The position numbers and the translations under genes are program-made. Below, in pieces: positions 1 to 9,274 of a stretch of DNA of 64,000 nt. Each line of letters begins with the position of its first letter. Within the stretch, counting starts at the first letter, position 1. The notes under the pieces were generated by a model. That model was not told the DNA's origin and searched no databases. It saw only the letters and a list, made by a program, of their open reading frames with translations. The DNA comes from Hordeum vulgare subsp. vulgare. Its lineage: Eukaryota; Streptophyta; Magnoliopsida; Poales; Poaceae. Location: positions 504,915,225 to 504,979,224 of the forward strand of contig NC_058518.1 of assembly GCF_904849725.1 (NCBI RefSeq). The letters are read 5' to 3'.

Positions 1-2
1 AC

Positions 3-923
3 GAATCTTTCAATGAAGAATTTGCTGCACCGATGACCGAGAAATTTGAGATGTCTATGATGGGTGAGTTGAAGTTCTTCCTCGGGTTCGAGATCAAACA
101 AGGCTTAGAAGGGACCTTCATCAAACAAGCCAAGTACACTCAAGACATGCTCAAGAGGTTTGAACTAGAGGATGTTAAGCCGGTCAAGTTTCCCATGCCA
201 ACAAGATGCAAGCTTCACAGTGATCCCAATGGTAAAGCAGTGGATCAAAAGGTATATCGTTCCATGATTGGATCCCTCCTTTACCTTTGTGCATCTAGAC
301 CAGATATCATGTTGAGTGTAGGGATTTGTGCACGGTTTCAATCTGCACCAAAGGAAAGCCATTACATGTCTGTCAAATGAATCTTTCGATATTTGGCTCA
401 TACCCCAAACTTTGGTCTATGGTATCCCAAAGGAGCAAACTTTAACCTAGTGGGCTGTTCTGACTCAGATTGGGCAGGAGACTGTGTGGAGAGGAAGTCA
501 ACCTCTGGAGGATGCCAATTCCTTGGCCGTTCACTCGTAAGTTGGTATTCAAAGAAGCAGAATTGTGTCTTACTATCCTCCACTAAAGCTGAGTATGTAG
601 CAGCTGCAAGTTGTTGTGCCCAGTTGCTATGGATGAGGCAAACTTTAAAGGACTACGGTGTCACTTGTGACAAAGTGCCTCTTCTATGCGACAATCAAAG
701 TGCTATCAAGATTTCTCTCAATCCGGTTCAACACAGCAAGATCAAGCACATTGATATTCGCCATCACTTCATTCGTGAACATATCAAGCTAGGTGATATT
801 GAGGTTCACTTCATCAATACTGAAGAGCAACTTGCAGATATTTTCACTAAGCCCCTAGATAAAGCAAGGTTCCGGGAGTTAAGGCATGAGCTAAATATCA
901 TTGATTCAAGTAATGTGGATTGA
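3..923 (+). pseudogene. Copia pol 3' end: reverse transcriptase C-terminus and RNase H, one in-frame stop
   Basis: The frame is open from base 3 to a TGA at 378-380, then continues in the same frame to the TGA at 921-923. The N-terminal part has the late RT signature around KFFLGFEI and SRPDIM. The second part is Copia RNase H with DSDWAG, TKAEYVAA, CDNQSAI and the terminal ADIFTKPL motif. The catalytic YVDD box would lie just left of the window. The internal stop stands where related elements read K-R-I-F-R-Y-L, so an Arg codon, probably CGA, became TGA. The upstream gag, protease and integrase are not visible here. Assignment to Copia is secure and the function is broken. Confidence 0.9.
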
Positions 924-1313
924 AGCTAGGCTTTTGCACCTCACTCTACATTACATCTTGCTCTAGATGTAGGCATGGAGATAGGGGGAGTGTTGTTCTC
1001 TCAATGAACTTTCCCTCCCCCCATTATGCATAGATCGATCGAGTCTTTCACTTTGGCCATTACCAAATGACACTTGTGCTTCAAAGACGAGATATGGTCA
1101 TGAACCCAAGGATAATTCTTCGCGGTGTCATACCATTTGTCTCAAACATAGGTGGCCTCGGCCACCGCCCTCTTCGTTGGAGACTCTGTGTTGTTTCTTT
1201 TCTTTCGATGATTCTTTCTTGCTTCCGTGTTTTGTTTCTCTTGGCTTGATCAAGTTTTTCCACCACCTAAGGAGTAGCGAGTTCATTTTGTGGCTATTTT
1301 GTGACTTCGTGCA

Positions 1314-1465
1314 TGGTACTACCGCCCCCAGCACGGTAGTAAAAATTTACTACCGCTAGGGGAGCGGTACTACCGCTCACCAAGCGGTACTACCACCCCC
1401 AGCACGGTAGTAATTTTTTACTACCGCTGTGGGCGCGGTACTTCCGCGATGACTGCGGTACTATC
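1314..1465. repeat. Palindrome array 1 (GCGGTAGTA / TACTACCGC)
   Basis: About eight copies of the 9-mer GCGGTAGTA or its complement TACTACCGC, some degenerate, alternate and pair head to head, often separated by A/T runs. The same motif recurs at 1893-2028 and inside the 3' LTR at 4381-4759 and nowhere else in the window. Short palindromes in LTR regulatory regions are a published hallmark of Sireviruses. Confidence 0.85.
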
Positions 1466-1486
1466 GCGCCGCCTCGACCAGGGGAC

Positions 1487-1495
1487 TATTTAAAG
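1487..1495 (+). promoter_or_regulatory. TATA-like box of a possible internal promoter
   Basis: TATTTAAAG sits just after palindrome array 1 and before a C/T-rich leader, about 700 bases upstream of the second ORF. The 3' LTR has the same order: palindrome array, TATA box (4806-4814), then a pyrimidine-rich leader. Promoter function is inferred from that parallel only. Confidence 0.35.
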
Positions 1496-1892
1496 GGTTG
1501 GGAGGCCTTTCTCTTTTCCCCTCAGCCCCGAGTTCTTCTCTGTCTCTCTCTCCTCTCCTCAAAAACTGCCCAAAGGCATCGCCGGGATCTCCCTATCCGA
1601 CCATCGTCCTGCGATTCCGACCGGTGGGACTCTTCCCCACGCGCCATGGACATCGGTACCGCCCCTCATCTGCGCTCTTGTGCTTTGTTGTTGATTCAAT
1701 CTAGGGTTAGGGCATATGGTCTCATGGCACCGTGATTGGGATTTAGTGGCAGCTTTTTGGTAGTATGATTCCTTGCATAGGAAGTGTGTGTGTCTATGCA
1801 TGCATAGGATCCAGATCTGAGGCTTTAAACCTTCCTTCACAAGTTTTTTCCTTTCAAATATGCATAGATCTGTGATTAGGCCGCCCCGTGCA

Positions 1893-2028
1893 GTACTACC
1901 GCCCCTCGTGGCGCGGTACTACCGCTCGTAGAGCGGTAGTAAAATTTTACTACCGCTCCAGAAGCGGTACTACCGCTCCGAGAGCGGTAGTAAAATTTTA
2001 CTACCGCTCCACCTACGGTACTACCACC
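1893..2028. repeat. Palindrome array 2, with two copies of a 28-bp perfect palindrome
   Basis: The array contains alternating GCGGTAGTA and TACTACCGC. Two identical 28-bp perfect palindromes lie at 1931-1958 and 1982-2009, with core GTAAAATTTTAC and outer GAGCGGTA / TACCGCTC. The array ends about 170 bases before the second ORF. Confidence 0.85.
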
Positions 2029-2197
2029 CCCCTTTGTGCACACACACTTCTCTCTTTTGTTCTATGGGTTTTCCGGTCTTTCTTGATCTTTGCCTTGACT
2101 TGTTTCTCTTCTCTTTCGTGTTTTGTGTGTTGTTTGCGTGTCCCACGTGGTGGTTCCCGGCGTTCCAACCCGTCTCGCACTGCCAGCTCCAAAGTGA

Positions 2198-3541
2198 CCT
2201 TCCTCTGATCCGTCTGAAGGCTCCAACGCCCCCAAGTGCACTTTCAAGAAGCCTGCACCGAAGAAGCCCTCAGTCAACTGGAACACCATGCCGCTTGCTA
2301 AGTTCCAACACCGTCGCAAGCTCAACCCCTATGCCAACAATAGGGAGACTTTCCCTAGCGGTGAACTGTTTTGGAATCACAATCAATTCTTAATCTATGA
2401 AGACGTTCTCAGATCAAAGAAGAACCTATATGTACTGGTGCAATGGATTGATCTTGATCACTTGAGGAAGGACATGTCTTACTTTGGGGAGGCCATCGCT
2501 ACGGTGGAACAACTTGAGATTGCGGACCTCATCTCGTTTCACCAGGATTTTGATATTTCCATTGTGGCTCACTTCTTTGCTATAGTGCACTTTCACCATG
2601 ATGAGGCTCGTACTATGACTTGGTTCACAAATGGAGTGCAGCTGACTGCTACCTGGAAAGATTTCATGGATTTTCTTTAGGTCAGGGATGAGGGCCTCAC
2701 TACTCCTGTTGGCTTGCGCCCCCATGCCAAGCCTCAAGCTGCTGCAAAGGAGAAGCTGAACCCTTACCTCTCTATGAAGCACACCCCAGCTAGCGAGGTA
2801 TCCTATGTCATGAACCCCTTTTTGGATGTGATGCACCGGATTTTTCGCAACACGCTGTTTCCCAGGGTTGGCAACAAGGACCAGGTTCACTCTTACCTGG
2901 TAGACATGCTTCTCATGTGTCAGAAAGCGAAGAATCGTCAGTGTCAGCCCCTTGATGTTTCTCATGTCATGTGTACTGAGCTCTACTCTGCATTCATTAA
3001 CTGTAAGGTCCCAATCTACGGTCCCTACCTGTTCTACTTCATCAAGGCCACTTTGACCAAGACTTTCCCTAGGGCTGAGTTTCTTGCTCCTGATTGGGTC
3101 CACCATGAGCCCATCAAACTGCGTCAGAAGGACGAATGGGCCAACACCTCCTCTCGTCCTGCTGCTCCAAGGGATTCTAATGACGAGCTGCCTGGCGCTG
3201 AGGATGAGGCCCCTCCAGAGGCTCACCGACAAGGTGAGGGTTCCCACAGGCCTGCCTCTGCGGAACCATCACGGGCCACACGGCTCACGGACAGGGTGAA
3301 GACCCTGTTCTGCATGCAGGCCAAGGGCCAGTACAGGACACATGTTGCTGAGAAGGAGAGTCGCCAGCGCAACAAATTGATCATGAGGAAGCTTGACCTG
3401 CCTTTCTCCAGCGGTTCTGAGCGCGAGAACACCCCCGAGGCTGAATGGATGGAGAAGCACCGGTTTCAATGGGCTGCATCTGAGGAGGACACCGACGATG
3501 ACTCAGATGAGGAGTATCGTGATGAGGAGGACACCGACTGA
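2198..3541 (+). pseudogene. Second ORF behind pol (env-like position; 'putative plant transposon protein' type), one in-frame stop
   Basis: The reading frame is open from 2198, just after a TGA, to the TGA at 3539-3541, and is interrupted once by TAG at 2678-2680 (...FMDFL-stop-VRDEGL...). The first ATG is at 2288, but the frame upstream of it reads as sensible basic sequence. The N-terminal half (for example LNPYANN, FGEAIATVEQL, RTMTWFTNGVQLTATW) resembles a large family of grass proteins labelled putative plant transposon protein. Residues after about 150 include a helical conserved block, and the C-terminus is very acidic (EEDTDDDSDEEYRDEEDTD). Its place between pol and the 3' LTR matches the env-like ORF of Sireviruses. 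No signal peptide or membrane segment is obvious, so an envelope role is not supported by the sequence itself. Confidence 0.65.
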
Positions 3542-4050
3542 TGTTTCTACCACCTGGGTCATAGGGCCCCTCTCTGCCTTTTTGGTGTTCCGATGCCAAA
3601 GGGGGAGAGAGTGTAGTATTTGCTCGTTCTCTAGTTTTTTTTGGTTATTTGGATTGATAAAACTTTGTTGCTTTCGTTCGTTGCTTTTGCTTTATGATTG
3701 AGACTATGAGTCGTCAAACCCTATCATGATGTGAGATATATGTTTTATCTTCCTTATCTTTTGTCTCAGTATTATCAGTTTTATCCATATTATTATTAAC
3801 CTGTGAGACATAGTATCTTGTGCCAATATTCCTTTTCTCACATGCTTTGCCATGCTTCAATATTCTTCATCTCTCGTACGTATGTAGTAAGGATGGCTTA
3901 GTCTATATAATCTAGGGGGAGTGTTCTCTCTGTGGTTAGTTGTTGGTATGCACATACCCAGAGGAAACTAGTCCCCCTATGATATCTTTGGAGTTTGCAT
4001 ATGCCTATCTCTATTATTCTGTGCAAATCCAACATTGTCATCAATCCACC
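3542..4050 (+). other. 3' untranslated spacer with repeated PPT-like purine runs
   Basis: The spacer contains AAAGGGGGAGAG near 3599 and CTAGGGGGAGTG near 3913 before the true PPT at 4051. Multiplied polypurine tracts upstream of the 3' LTR are a described feature of Sireviruses. No gene is seen. Confidence 0.6.
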
Positions 4051-4063
4051 AAAAAGGGGGAGA
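4051..4063 (+). other. Polypurine tract of the Sirevirus-type element
   Basis: AAAAAGGGGGAGA ends one base before the LTR start TGTTATGG. This is the expected primer site for plus-strand DNA synthesis. Confidence 0.85.
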
Positions 4064-4380
4064 TTGTTATGGCATATTTCTCCTAAGTGGTTTTAGTGAT
4101 TGATGACAATTGTTGTGCGGACTAATATTGTGTCCTGAGCATTTCAGAATATTCTCTTCTAGGCACAAGATGACTCGACGCCCCTCGGAGGTTCTCGAAG
4201 ACGGATTTTCTTCTACATTTCTCTTCCTAGTTTGAGTCATAGGAAAGTCTTCTTATCAAGAGGGGGTCCGCGTTGGAAAGGTTTGGGTGGAATCTTCACG
4301 CACACACCTCATGCACCCACCCATATTTTGGCTTCAATGGAGCACCAATGTGTTCTCTATGCCTATGCGAAAAAGGGTAA

Positions 4381-4759
4381 GCGGTAGTACCGTTGTACCA
4401 GTGGTAGTACCGCTGGCACAGCGGTAGTACCACTCTTAGAGCGGTAGTAAATTTTTACTACCGCTCCAGGAGCGGTACTACCGTCCCATGTGCGGTAGTA
4501 AACTTTTACTACCGCTCGAGGAGCGGTACTACCGCCAGATGTACGGTAGTAGTTTTTTACTACCGCTCCAAGGGCGGTACTACCGCCCTCAGTGCAGTAG
4601 TATTAATTTACTACCGCACCGACGGGCTTTTTTCTCGGATACTTTTCCACGGAGGTGGTGGCACAGTAGTATCCCGGTACTACCGTGGTTGGTGAGAAGT
4701 TGAGCGGTAGTACCGCTCCCAGGAGCGGTAGTACCGCTCCAGGAGCAGTAGTACCGCTC
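4381..4759. repeat. Palindrome array 3 inside the 3' LTR
   Basis: About twenty copies of GCGGTAGTA or TACTACCGC, partly degenerate, occupy roughly 380 bases immediately upstream of the LTR TATA box. Many are paired as inverted repeats around A/T cores, so both DNA cruciforms and RNA hairpins are possible. Confidence 0.85.
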
Positions 4760-4805
4760 GTGCATTTAGGTGGTAGGTGGGTAACGGGTGGATCTGCCCC
4801 CCTAC

Positions 4806-4814
4806 TATATAAAG
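4806..4814 (+). promoter_or_regulatory. TATA box of the Sirevirus LTR promoter
   Basis: TATATAAAG lies in the middle of the LTR, after the palindrome array and before a C/T-rich leader, which is the usual position of the U3/R boundary. Confidence 0.6.
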
Positions 4815-5548
4815 GCATCTTCTTCTTCCTAGAGCTTACCTTCAACCCCTCTAAGCTCCATTGTTGCTCCACAAGCTAATTTTAGCCCGATCTCTCTCCC
4901 TAGCCAATCAACCTTGTTGATTTTGTAGGGATTGCTTGAGAAGGCCTTGATCTACACTTCCACCAAAGGATATTTGATTCCCCCTACTAATCCCTTGCGG
5001 ATCTTGTTACTCTTGGGTGTTTGAGCACCCTAGACGGTTGAGGTCACCTCGGAGCCACATTCCATTGTGGTGAAGCTCTGTGGTCTTGTTGGGAGCCTCC
5101 AAGCTTTGTGTGGAGATTGCCCCAACCTTGTTTGTAAAGGTTCGATCGTCGCCTTCAAGGGCACCTATAGTGGAATCACGTCACCTTCCATTGTGCGAGG
5201 GCCTGAGGAGAATACGGTGGCCCTAGTGGCTTATTGAGGAGCATTGTGCCTCCACACCGCTCCAACGGAGACGTACTTCCTGTCAAAGGGAAGGAACTTC
5301 GGTAACACATCCTCGTCTTCATCGGTTCCACTTGTGGTTATCTCTTACCTTTACTTTGTATTTGTTGGTGTTGTAGAGTATCTCCTACGTGCTTCTTTAC
5401 TCGTTGCTAAGTAGCATCATATAGGTTGTCCTCCTAGTGTCATGTTAGTGAGCCTTTATGATTGCTACTCCTTATTTATTTAGAAAAGCTAAAAATTGGT
5501 AGTTGCCTATTCACCCCCCCCCTCTAGTCAACCATATCGATCCTTTCA

Positions 5549-6745
5549 AGAGGTATCTCGGGGCCCACTCGGTAATACAACATCACAACAAGCCTTGCAA
5601 GCAATGTGACTAAGGAGTTAGTTACTTGATCTTGTATTACGGAACGAGTAAAAGAGGCTTGCTGGTAACGAGATTTAAATAGGTATGGAGATATCGACGA
5701 TCGAATCTCGGGCAAGTAACATACCGAAGGACAAATGGAATAGCATACAGGATTAACTGAATCCTTGACATAGAGGTTCAACCGATAGAGATCTTCATAG
5801 AATATGTAGGATCCAATATGGACATCCAGGTCCCGCTATTTGATATTGACCGAGGAGTGTGTCAGGTCATGTCTGCATAGTTCTCGAACCCGCAGGGTCT
5901 GCACACTTAAGGTTCGGTGACGTTTCGGTATAATTGAGTTATAGGTGTTGGTGACCGAAGGTTGTTCGGAGTCCCGGATGAGATCCTGGACGTCGCCAGG
6001 AGCTTCGGAATGGTCTGGAGGTAAAGATTGATATATAGGAAGTCCTGTTTTGATCATCGAAAAAGTTTCGGGCTCATCGGTAGTGTACCGGGAGTGCCGG
6101 GAGGGTGCGAGGGGACTACAGGGAGGGGTGTGACGACCCTAGGGGCTTCATGGGCCAAGAGAGGAGGCAAACCAGCCCCTGGTGGGCTTGCCGACGCCAC
6201 CTCTAAGGTCCCATGCGGCTGGATGAGGAATAAGGGAAAACATACAAAATGGAAAAGGTTTCCAAGTGGGAGAAGGGGAATCCTACTAGGAGTACGATTG
6301 GAGAAGGAATCCTCCTCTCCTCCCACTTCGGCCGACCCAAAGGGGAAACCCTAGGGCCGACGGCCTCCCTCCTCTCCTCCTATATATACTAGAGGTTTGA
6401 GGGCTTTTGAGAGACAATATTTTCAGCTACGTGCTACCTCAACTCTAGATCACAGTTTCTTTTCTAGATCGGTTTTCTGCGGTGCTTAGGCGAAGCCCTG
6501 GAGAAACAGATTCACCACCACCACCGGCGCGCCATCACGCTGTCGGCGAACCCATCTACTTCCCCATCTCTCTTGCTGGATCAAGAAGACGGAGATCGCC
6601 ATCGAGCTGTACGTGTGCTGAACGCGGAGGTGCCGACCGTTCGACACTAGGTCATGATGGGATCACGGAACGGATCGTGATGAGATCGCGGGACGGGCTG
6701 CGATTTGGATCGCGAAGATGTCCCACTACATCAACCGCGTTTAAT
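5549..6745 (+). repeat. Angela-type LTR fragment (target of the Sirevirus insertion)
   Basis: The sequence from AGAGGTATCTCGGGGCCCACTCGG to the GAACGCGGAGGTGCCGACC region matches, in opposite orientation, the LTRs of the two Angela elements in this window (compare the complements of 20840-19750 and 40945-39830). It includes the LTR TATA box (TATATATA near 6380). The fragment stops at about 6745 without the terminal CA, so the LTR was truncated. No coding region is attached. Confidence 0.8.
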
Positions 6746-8235
6746 ATAATTTGAAATTTGCTATGTCTTTTAAAAAAATAATCAATTTGAAAAATCTGGA
6801 CAATTTTTACAAATTTTGAAAATCTGGACATTTTTTGAAAATTTTAAGTAATTTTTAAAATCTGAACATTTTTTGGTATTCTAAACATTTGGCAAAACAT
6901 AAATTACTTGTATAAATTCTGAATATTTTTTGAAACACATTGTCGCTCGTTTCGTTCATGCATGTTGACCAGCGAACGGTTGTTGGAGTGTTCTCTCTTC
7001 GTGCATGGTAAGAAGGTATTTGGGCTGAGTTCGTGCATGCTGAAGAGACCCCGTGGAGGCTAAGAAACACCTAAAAATGGGTCAAGAAGGAAAAATTTAA
7101 GCTCATGCATCTTCCATACACTTTACCAAATACATCCTTAATGATTCCATTTCAAACCTCATGCCTCACCATCTGGTTATTAGTTTCCTTCAAGCCTCAT
7201 GCATCACCATTTGATTATTAGTTTCCTTGTTGATTATCTAGCAACTCATAAAGGTTTATGAACTAATAAAATTCAATGTAAAGAAACAAGGTTGGATTAT
7301 TTTTCTAGGCAGCCAATTACTATTCACCCAGGTGGATTGCTAACGTTCCTTGGGCCACATGAAGAGGCCCAGAAGGCTCAGCCCAGACTACGTATGACTT
7401 TTTTATTATTATGGCCCAAGACTAAACCAGAGAATGGGTATTAAAAAACCGGGTGTAACGATTCAGTTCTTACTTTGCGTTTGATTGGTTCAGGTTATAT
7501 TGGGTTGAGCTTTTTAAGTTTGGTTTTAGTTTGAGTATGTGAAGAAACAAGTTTGGGTATAATTGGTTATGAATTTAAACAATTTGGTTATTAACGGTTA
7601 TAAACTATGGATCCAAACCGTTTTCTAGCCATTAGTTATGTGCAATAACGAACGACGACCGAGAATGAGTATCTTTGGATACAGTTGGTTATAGATATAG
7701 ATATAAAGGTATAGATTTTGCTGTCACATTACGCCTCCGCAGCCAGCATAAAGCGTTGTGCCAATGTTGCAACCGTGTGGGACGCACGCTGACGACCTGC
7801 CTGTTCACCGGCCGGCGCGGTTGTTTCTGGCCACCCCGCCAAATAATAGGCTTCTATGAGCATCTACAATTGCACTCGGCAAATATGTCTTTCTAAATGC
7901 CTGCGTAGATGTCTGGTTTGTAACTGGACATGTTTTTTGAGCCTATATTTATTTGTCCGTATAACTACACTTTTATTTTTAATATGTTCGGTTATTTGCA
8001 CATAATTGATAAAAATGAAAAAAAAGAAAGAAAGAAAAAAAGAAGGTTCAAATCCTATGTGAAGGACTGATAGGACGGATATGCAAACCCTTGTTATATA
8101 TTTATCCTTAATACGAGGGTTCGTGAACAACTAAAATATTTAAAAATTATATGAGGGGTTTAATTCGATTTTTTTTCATGTCCGCTCACTCACCAGTGAC
8201 CATCTGGTGCGGCGAACATATGAGGTGACGGCTTG
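6746..8235. other. Intergenic DNA, nothing recognised
   Basis: The DNA is A/T-rich with TTTTGAAAATCTGGAC-like runs at 6780-6870 and short unrelated ORFs. No transposase, RT or host gene signature is seen. It may contain old unclassified repeats. Confidence 0.5.
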
Positions 8236-8243
8236 TTGTTGCT

Positions 8244-8531
8244 AAACCTGGGGATAGCCCGGACCGGGCCGGGTTTCGTGTCGGACTTTAAAAAGTCCGA
8301 ACAGGACAACTCAGGCCCGAACCCGAACCCGGCCCGAACATGCAAAGCCCGGTAAAGCCCGACAAGCCCGGTCCGATCTAGGCTTAAAAATACGTTTTGC
8401 AAGCCCGAGCCTGGCCCGATCTGCTCTTTAGGCTTACTTTTCATGCCCGAGCCCGGCCCGATGGCACAATCAGGCCCGCCCCGGCCCAGGATTTTCAGGC
8501 CGGGTCGGGCCGGGCTGCCCATGCCCAGATG
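8244..8531. mobile_element. hAT-like MITE rich in GCCCGG motifs
   Basis: The 288-bp segment is flanked by near-identical 8-bp direct repeats TTGTTGCT (8236-8243) and TTGTTGCC (8532-8539). Its ends are imperfect inverted repeats: CTGGGGATAGCCCGG at the left against CTGGGCATGGGCAGCCCGG read inward from the right. The interior is packed with GCCCGG/CCGGGC units. An 8-bp target duplication points to the hAT superfamily. No coding capacity is present. The long frames on both strands are artefacts of GC-rich repeats. Confidence 0.6.
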
Positions 8532-8663
8532 TTGTTGCCAATCAATCATCTTTCTTCAGTCCCCCAATCCAACAATATCCGGGGTCGGTCGCGTCCGCGT
8601 GGAAAAACCGGCATGGTGATGATTCCGATTCCAGGGCTGCTCCTACCACTAGCTAGCTAGCTA

Positions 8664-8798
8664 GCTTGATGACCCTGAGGCCCGGTCATGTACACACGCC
8701 TTTTCTTTCGGTTCAGCAAAGGCAATCCATCAGGCAAAAGCAACCAAACTTCGCTGAAATGTCGATCGAGAGAATCCACGAAACAAACCACACTGTAT
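8664..8798. repeat. Duplicated non-coding segment X, copy 1
   Basis: This segment (CTTGATGACCCTGAGGCCCG... to ...AATCCACGAAACAAACCACACTGTA) is clearly homologous to 12511-12664 in the same orientation, with small indels. The copies flank the LINE at 9275. Copy 2 sits just upstream of WRKY-unit segment Y1, so X may belong to the duplicated WRKY unit. No coding function is proposed. Confidence 0.7.
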
Positions 8799-8850
8799 CG
8801 TACACTTGCTGATCTTTTTTTTGCATGATAACAAGTGTCCTCATTTATAC

Positions 8851-8988
8851 AAGTGGCGGACCCAGGAATACTGTAAGCCCTAGCACGTTCCAGGCCACCT
8901 TCGAACACTGTAGCTATAGTCGACGAAGGAAGGTGCTTCCACGCCCCAGGCAGCTGCCCGGTCTGCCTTGGGCCTGAATCCACCTCTG
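8851..8988. mobile_element. Short hAT-like MITE
   Basis: The 138-bp segment is bounded by 8-bp direct repeats ATTTATAC (8843-8850) and ATTCATAC (8989-8996), with one mismatch. Imperfect inverted ends are AAGTGGCGGACCCAGG and, read inward from the right, CAGAGGTGGATTCAGG. The GTGGCGGA..CAGG start is typical of plant hAT MITEs. Confidence 0.6.
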
Positions 8989-8996
8989 ATTCATAC

Positions 8997-9274
8997 CATA
9001 AAAAGTAAAGTATAAGTCACGTAAGCACCGTCATGATAAAATTGAAAAGATAATAAATATTTTTGAGCTTGACATCAACGTATATCATTTGTGTTCGGCA
9101 CCACCACAAGAACCAGTGAAGAAAAGAAAGATAGATCATCTCCTTGTAATTGTAGGACATGAGAATCTAAAATTGTAAATCTCCGAGTACTACATGAAAC
9201 TTTTTGGTGCACCCGAAGAGACTTCTATTTCTCTGGATGTGAGCACACCAGGTGACATACCTCAGCTCAGCTGA
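8997..9274. other. Short intergenic stretch, nothing recognised
   Basis: No coding, RNA or repeat signature was identified between the small MITE and the LINE. Confidence 0.5.

Larger units (their letters stand above)
924..2197 (+). other. Sirevirus non-coding spacer between pol and the second ORF
   Basis: No long ORF with family resemblance lies here. The spacer holds a purine-rich PPT-like run (GGGGGAG near 985), two palindrome arrays (listed separately) and, between them, a TATA-like TATTTAAAG at 1487-1495 followed by a pyrimidine-rich leader. The layout imitates the promoter part of the element's own LTR, although the sequence outside the palindromes differs. Confidence 0.6.
1..5548 (+). 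mobile_element. Sirevirus-type Copia LTR retrotransposon, 3' portion (5' end outside window)
   Basis: The element runs from inside pol through a long spacer, a second ORF, a polypurine tract and a 1.48-kb 3' LTR. An extra ORF between pol and the 3' LTR, together with arrays of short palindromes in non-coding parts, is the known layout of the Sirevirus/Maximus lineage of Copia. The LTR ends TG...CA. The bases after it (AGAGGTATCTC) continue an Angela-type LTR, so the element was inserted into that LTR and the left half of the target lies before the window. Both ORFs have in-frame stops. The lineage assignment is by architecture and is fairly but not fully certain. Confidence 0.8.
4065..5548 (+). 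repeat. 3' LTR of the Sirevirus-type element
   Basis: The LTR begins TGTTATGGCA directly after the PPT and ends ...ATCCTTTCA, about 1484 bp long. It contains palindrome array 3, then a TATA box (TATATAAAG, 4806-4814) and a transcribed leader. The next five bases, AGAGG, start resumed Angela-type LTR sequence, fitting a 5-bp target duplication whose partner lies off the left edge. Confidence 0.85.

Noticed and set aside
2426..3247. 273-codon minus-strand frame
   Set aside because: Antisense of the second Sirevirus ORF; the plus strand shows the conserved protein and ends properly.
4381..4759. CRISPR-like array
   Set aside because: The regularly recurring short palindromes are in a plant LTR, with no constant repeat-spacer period.
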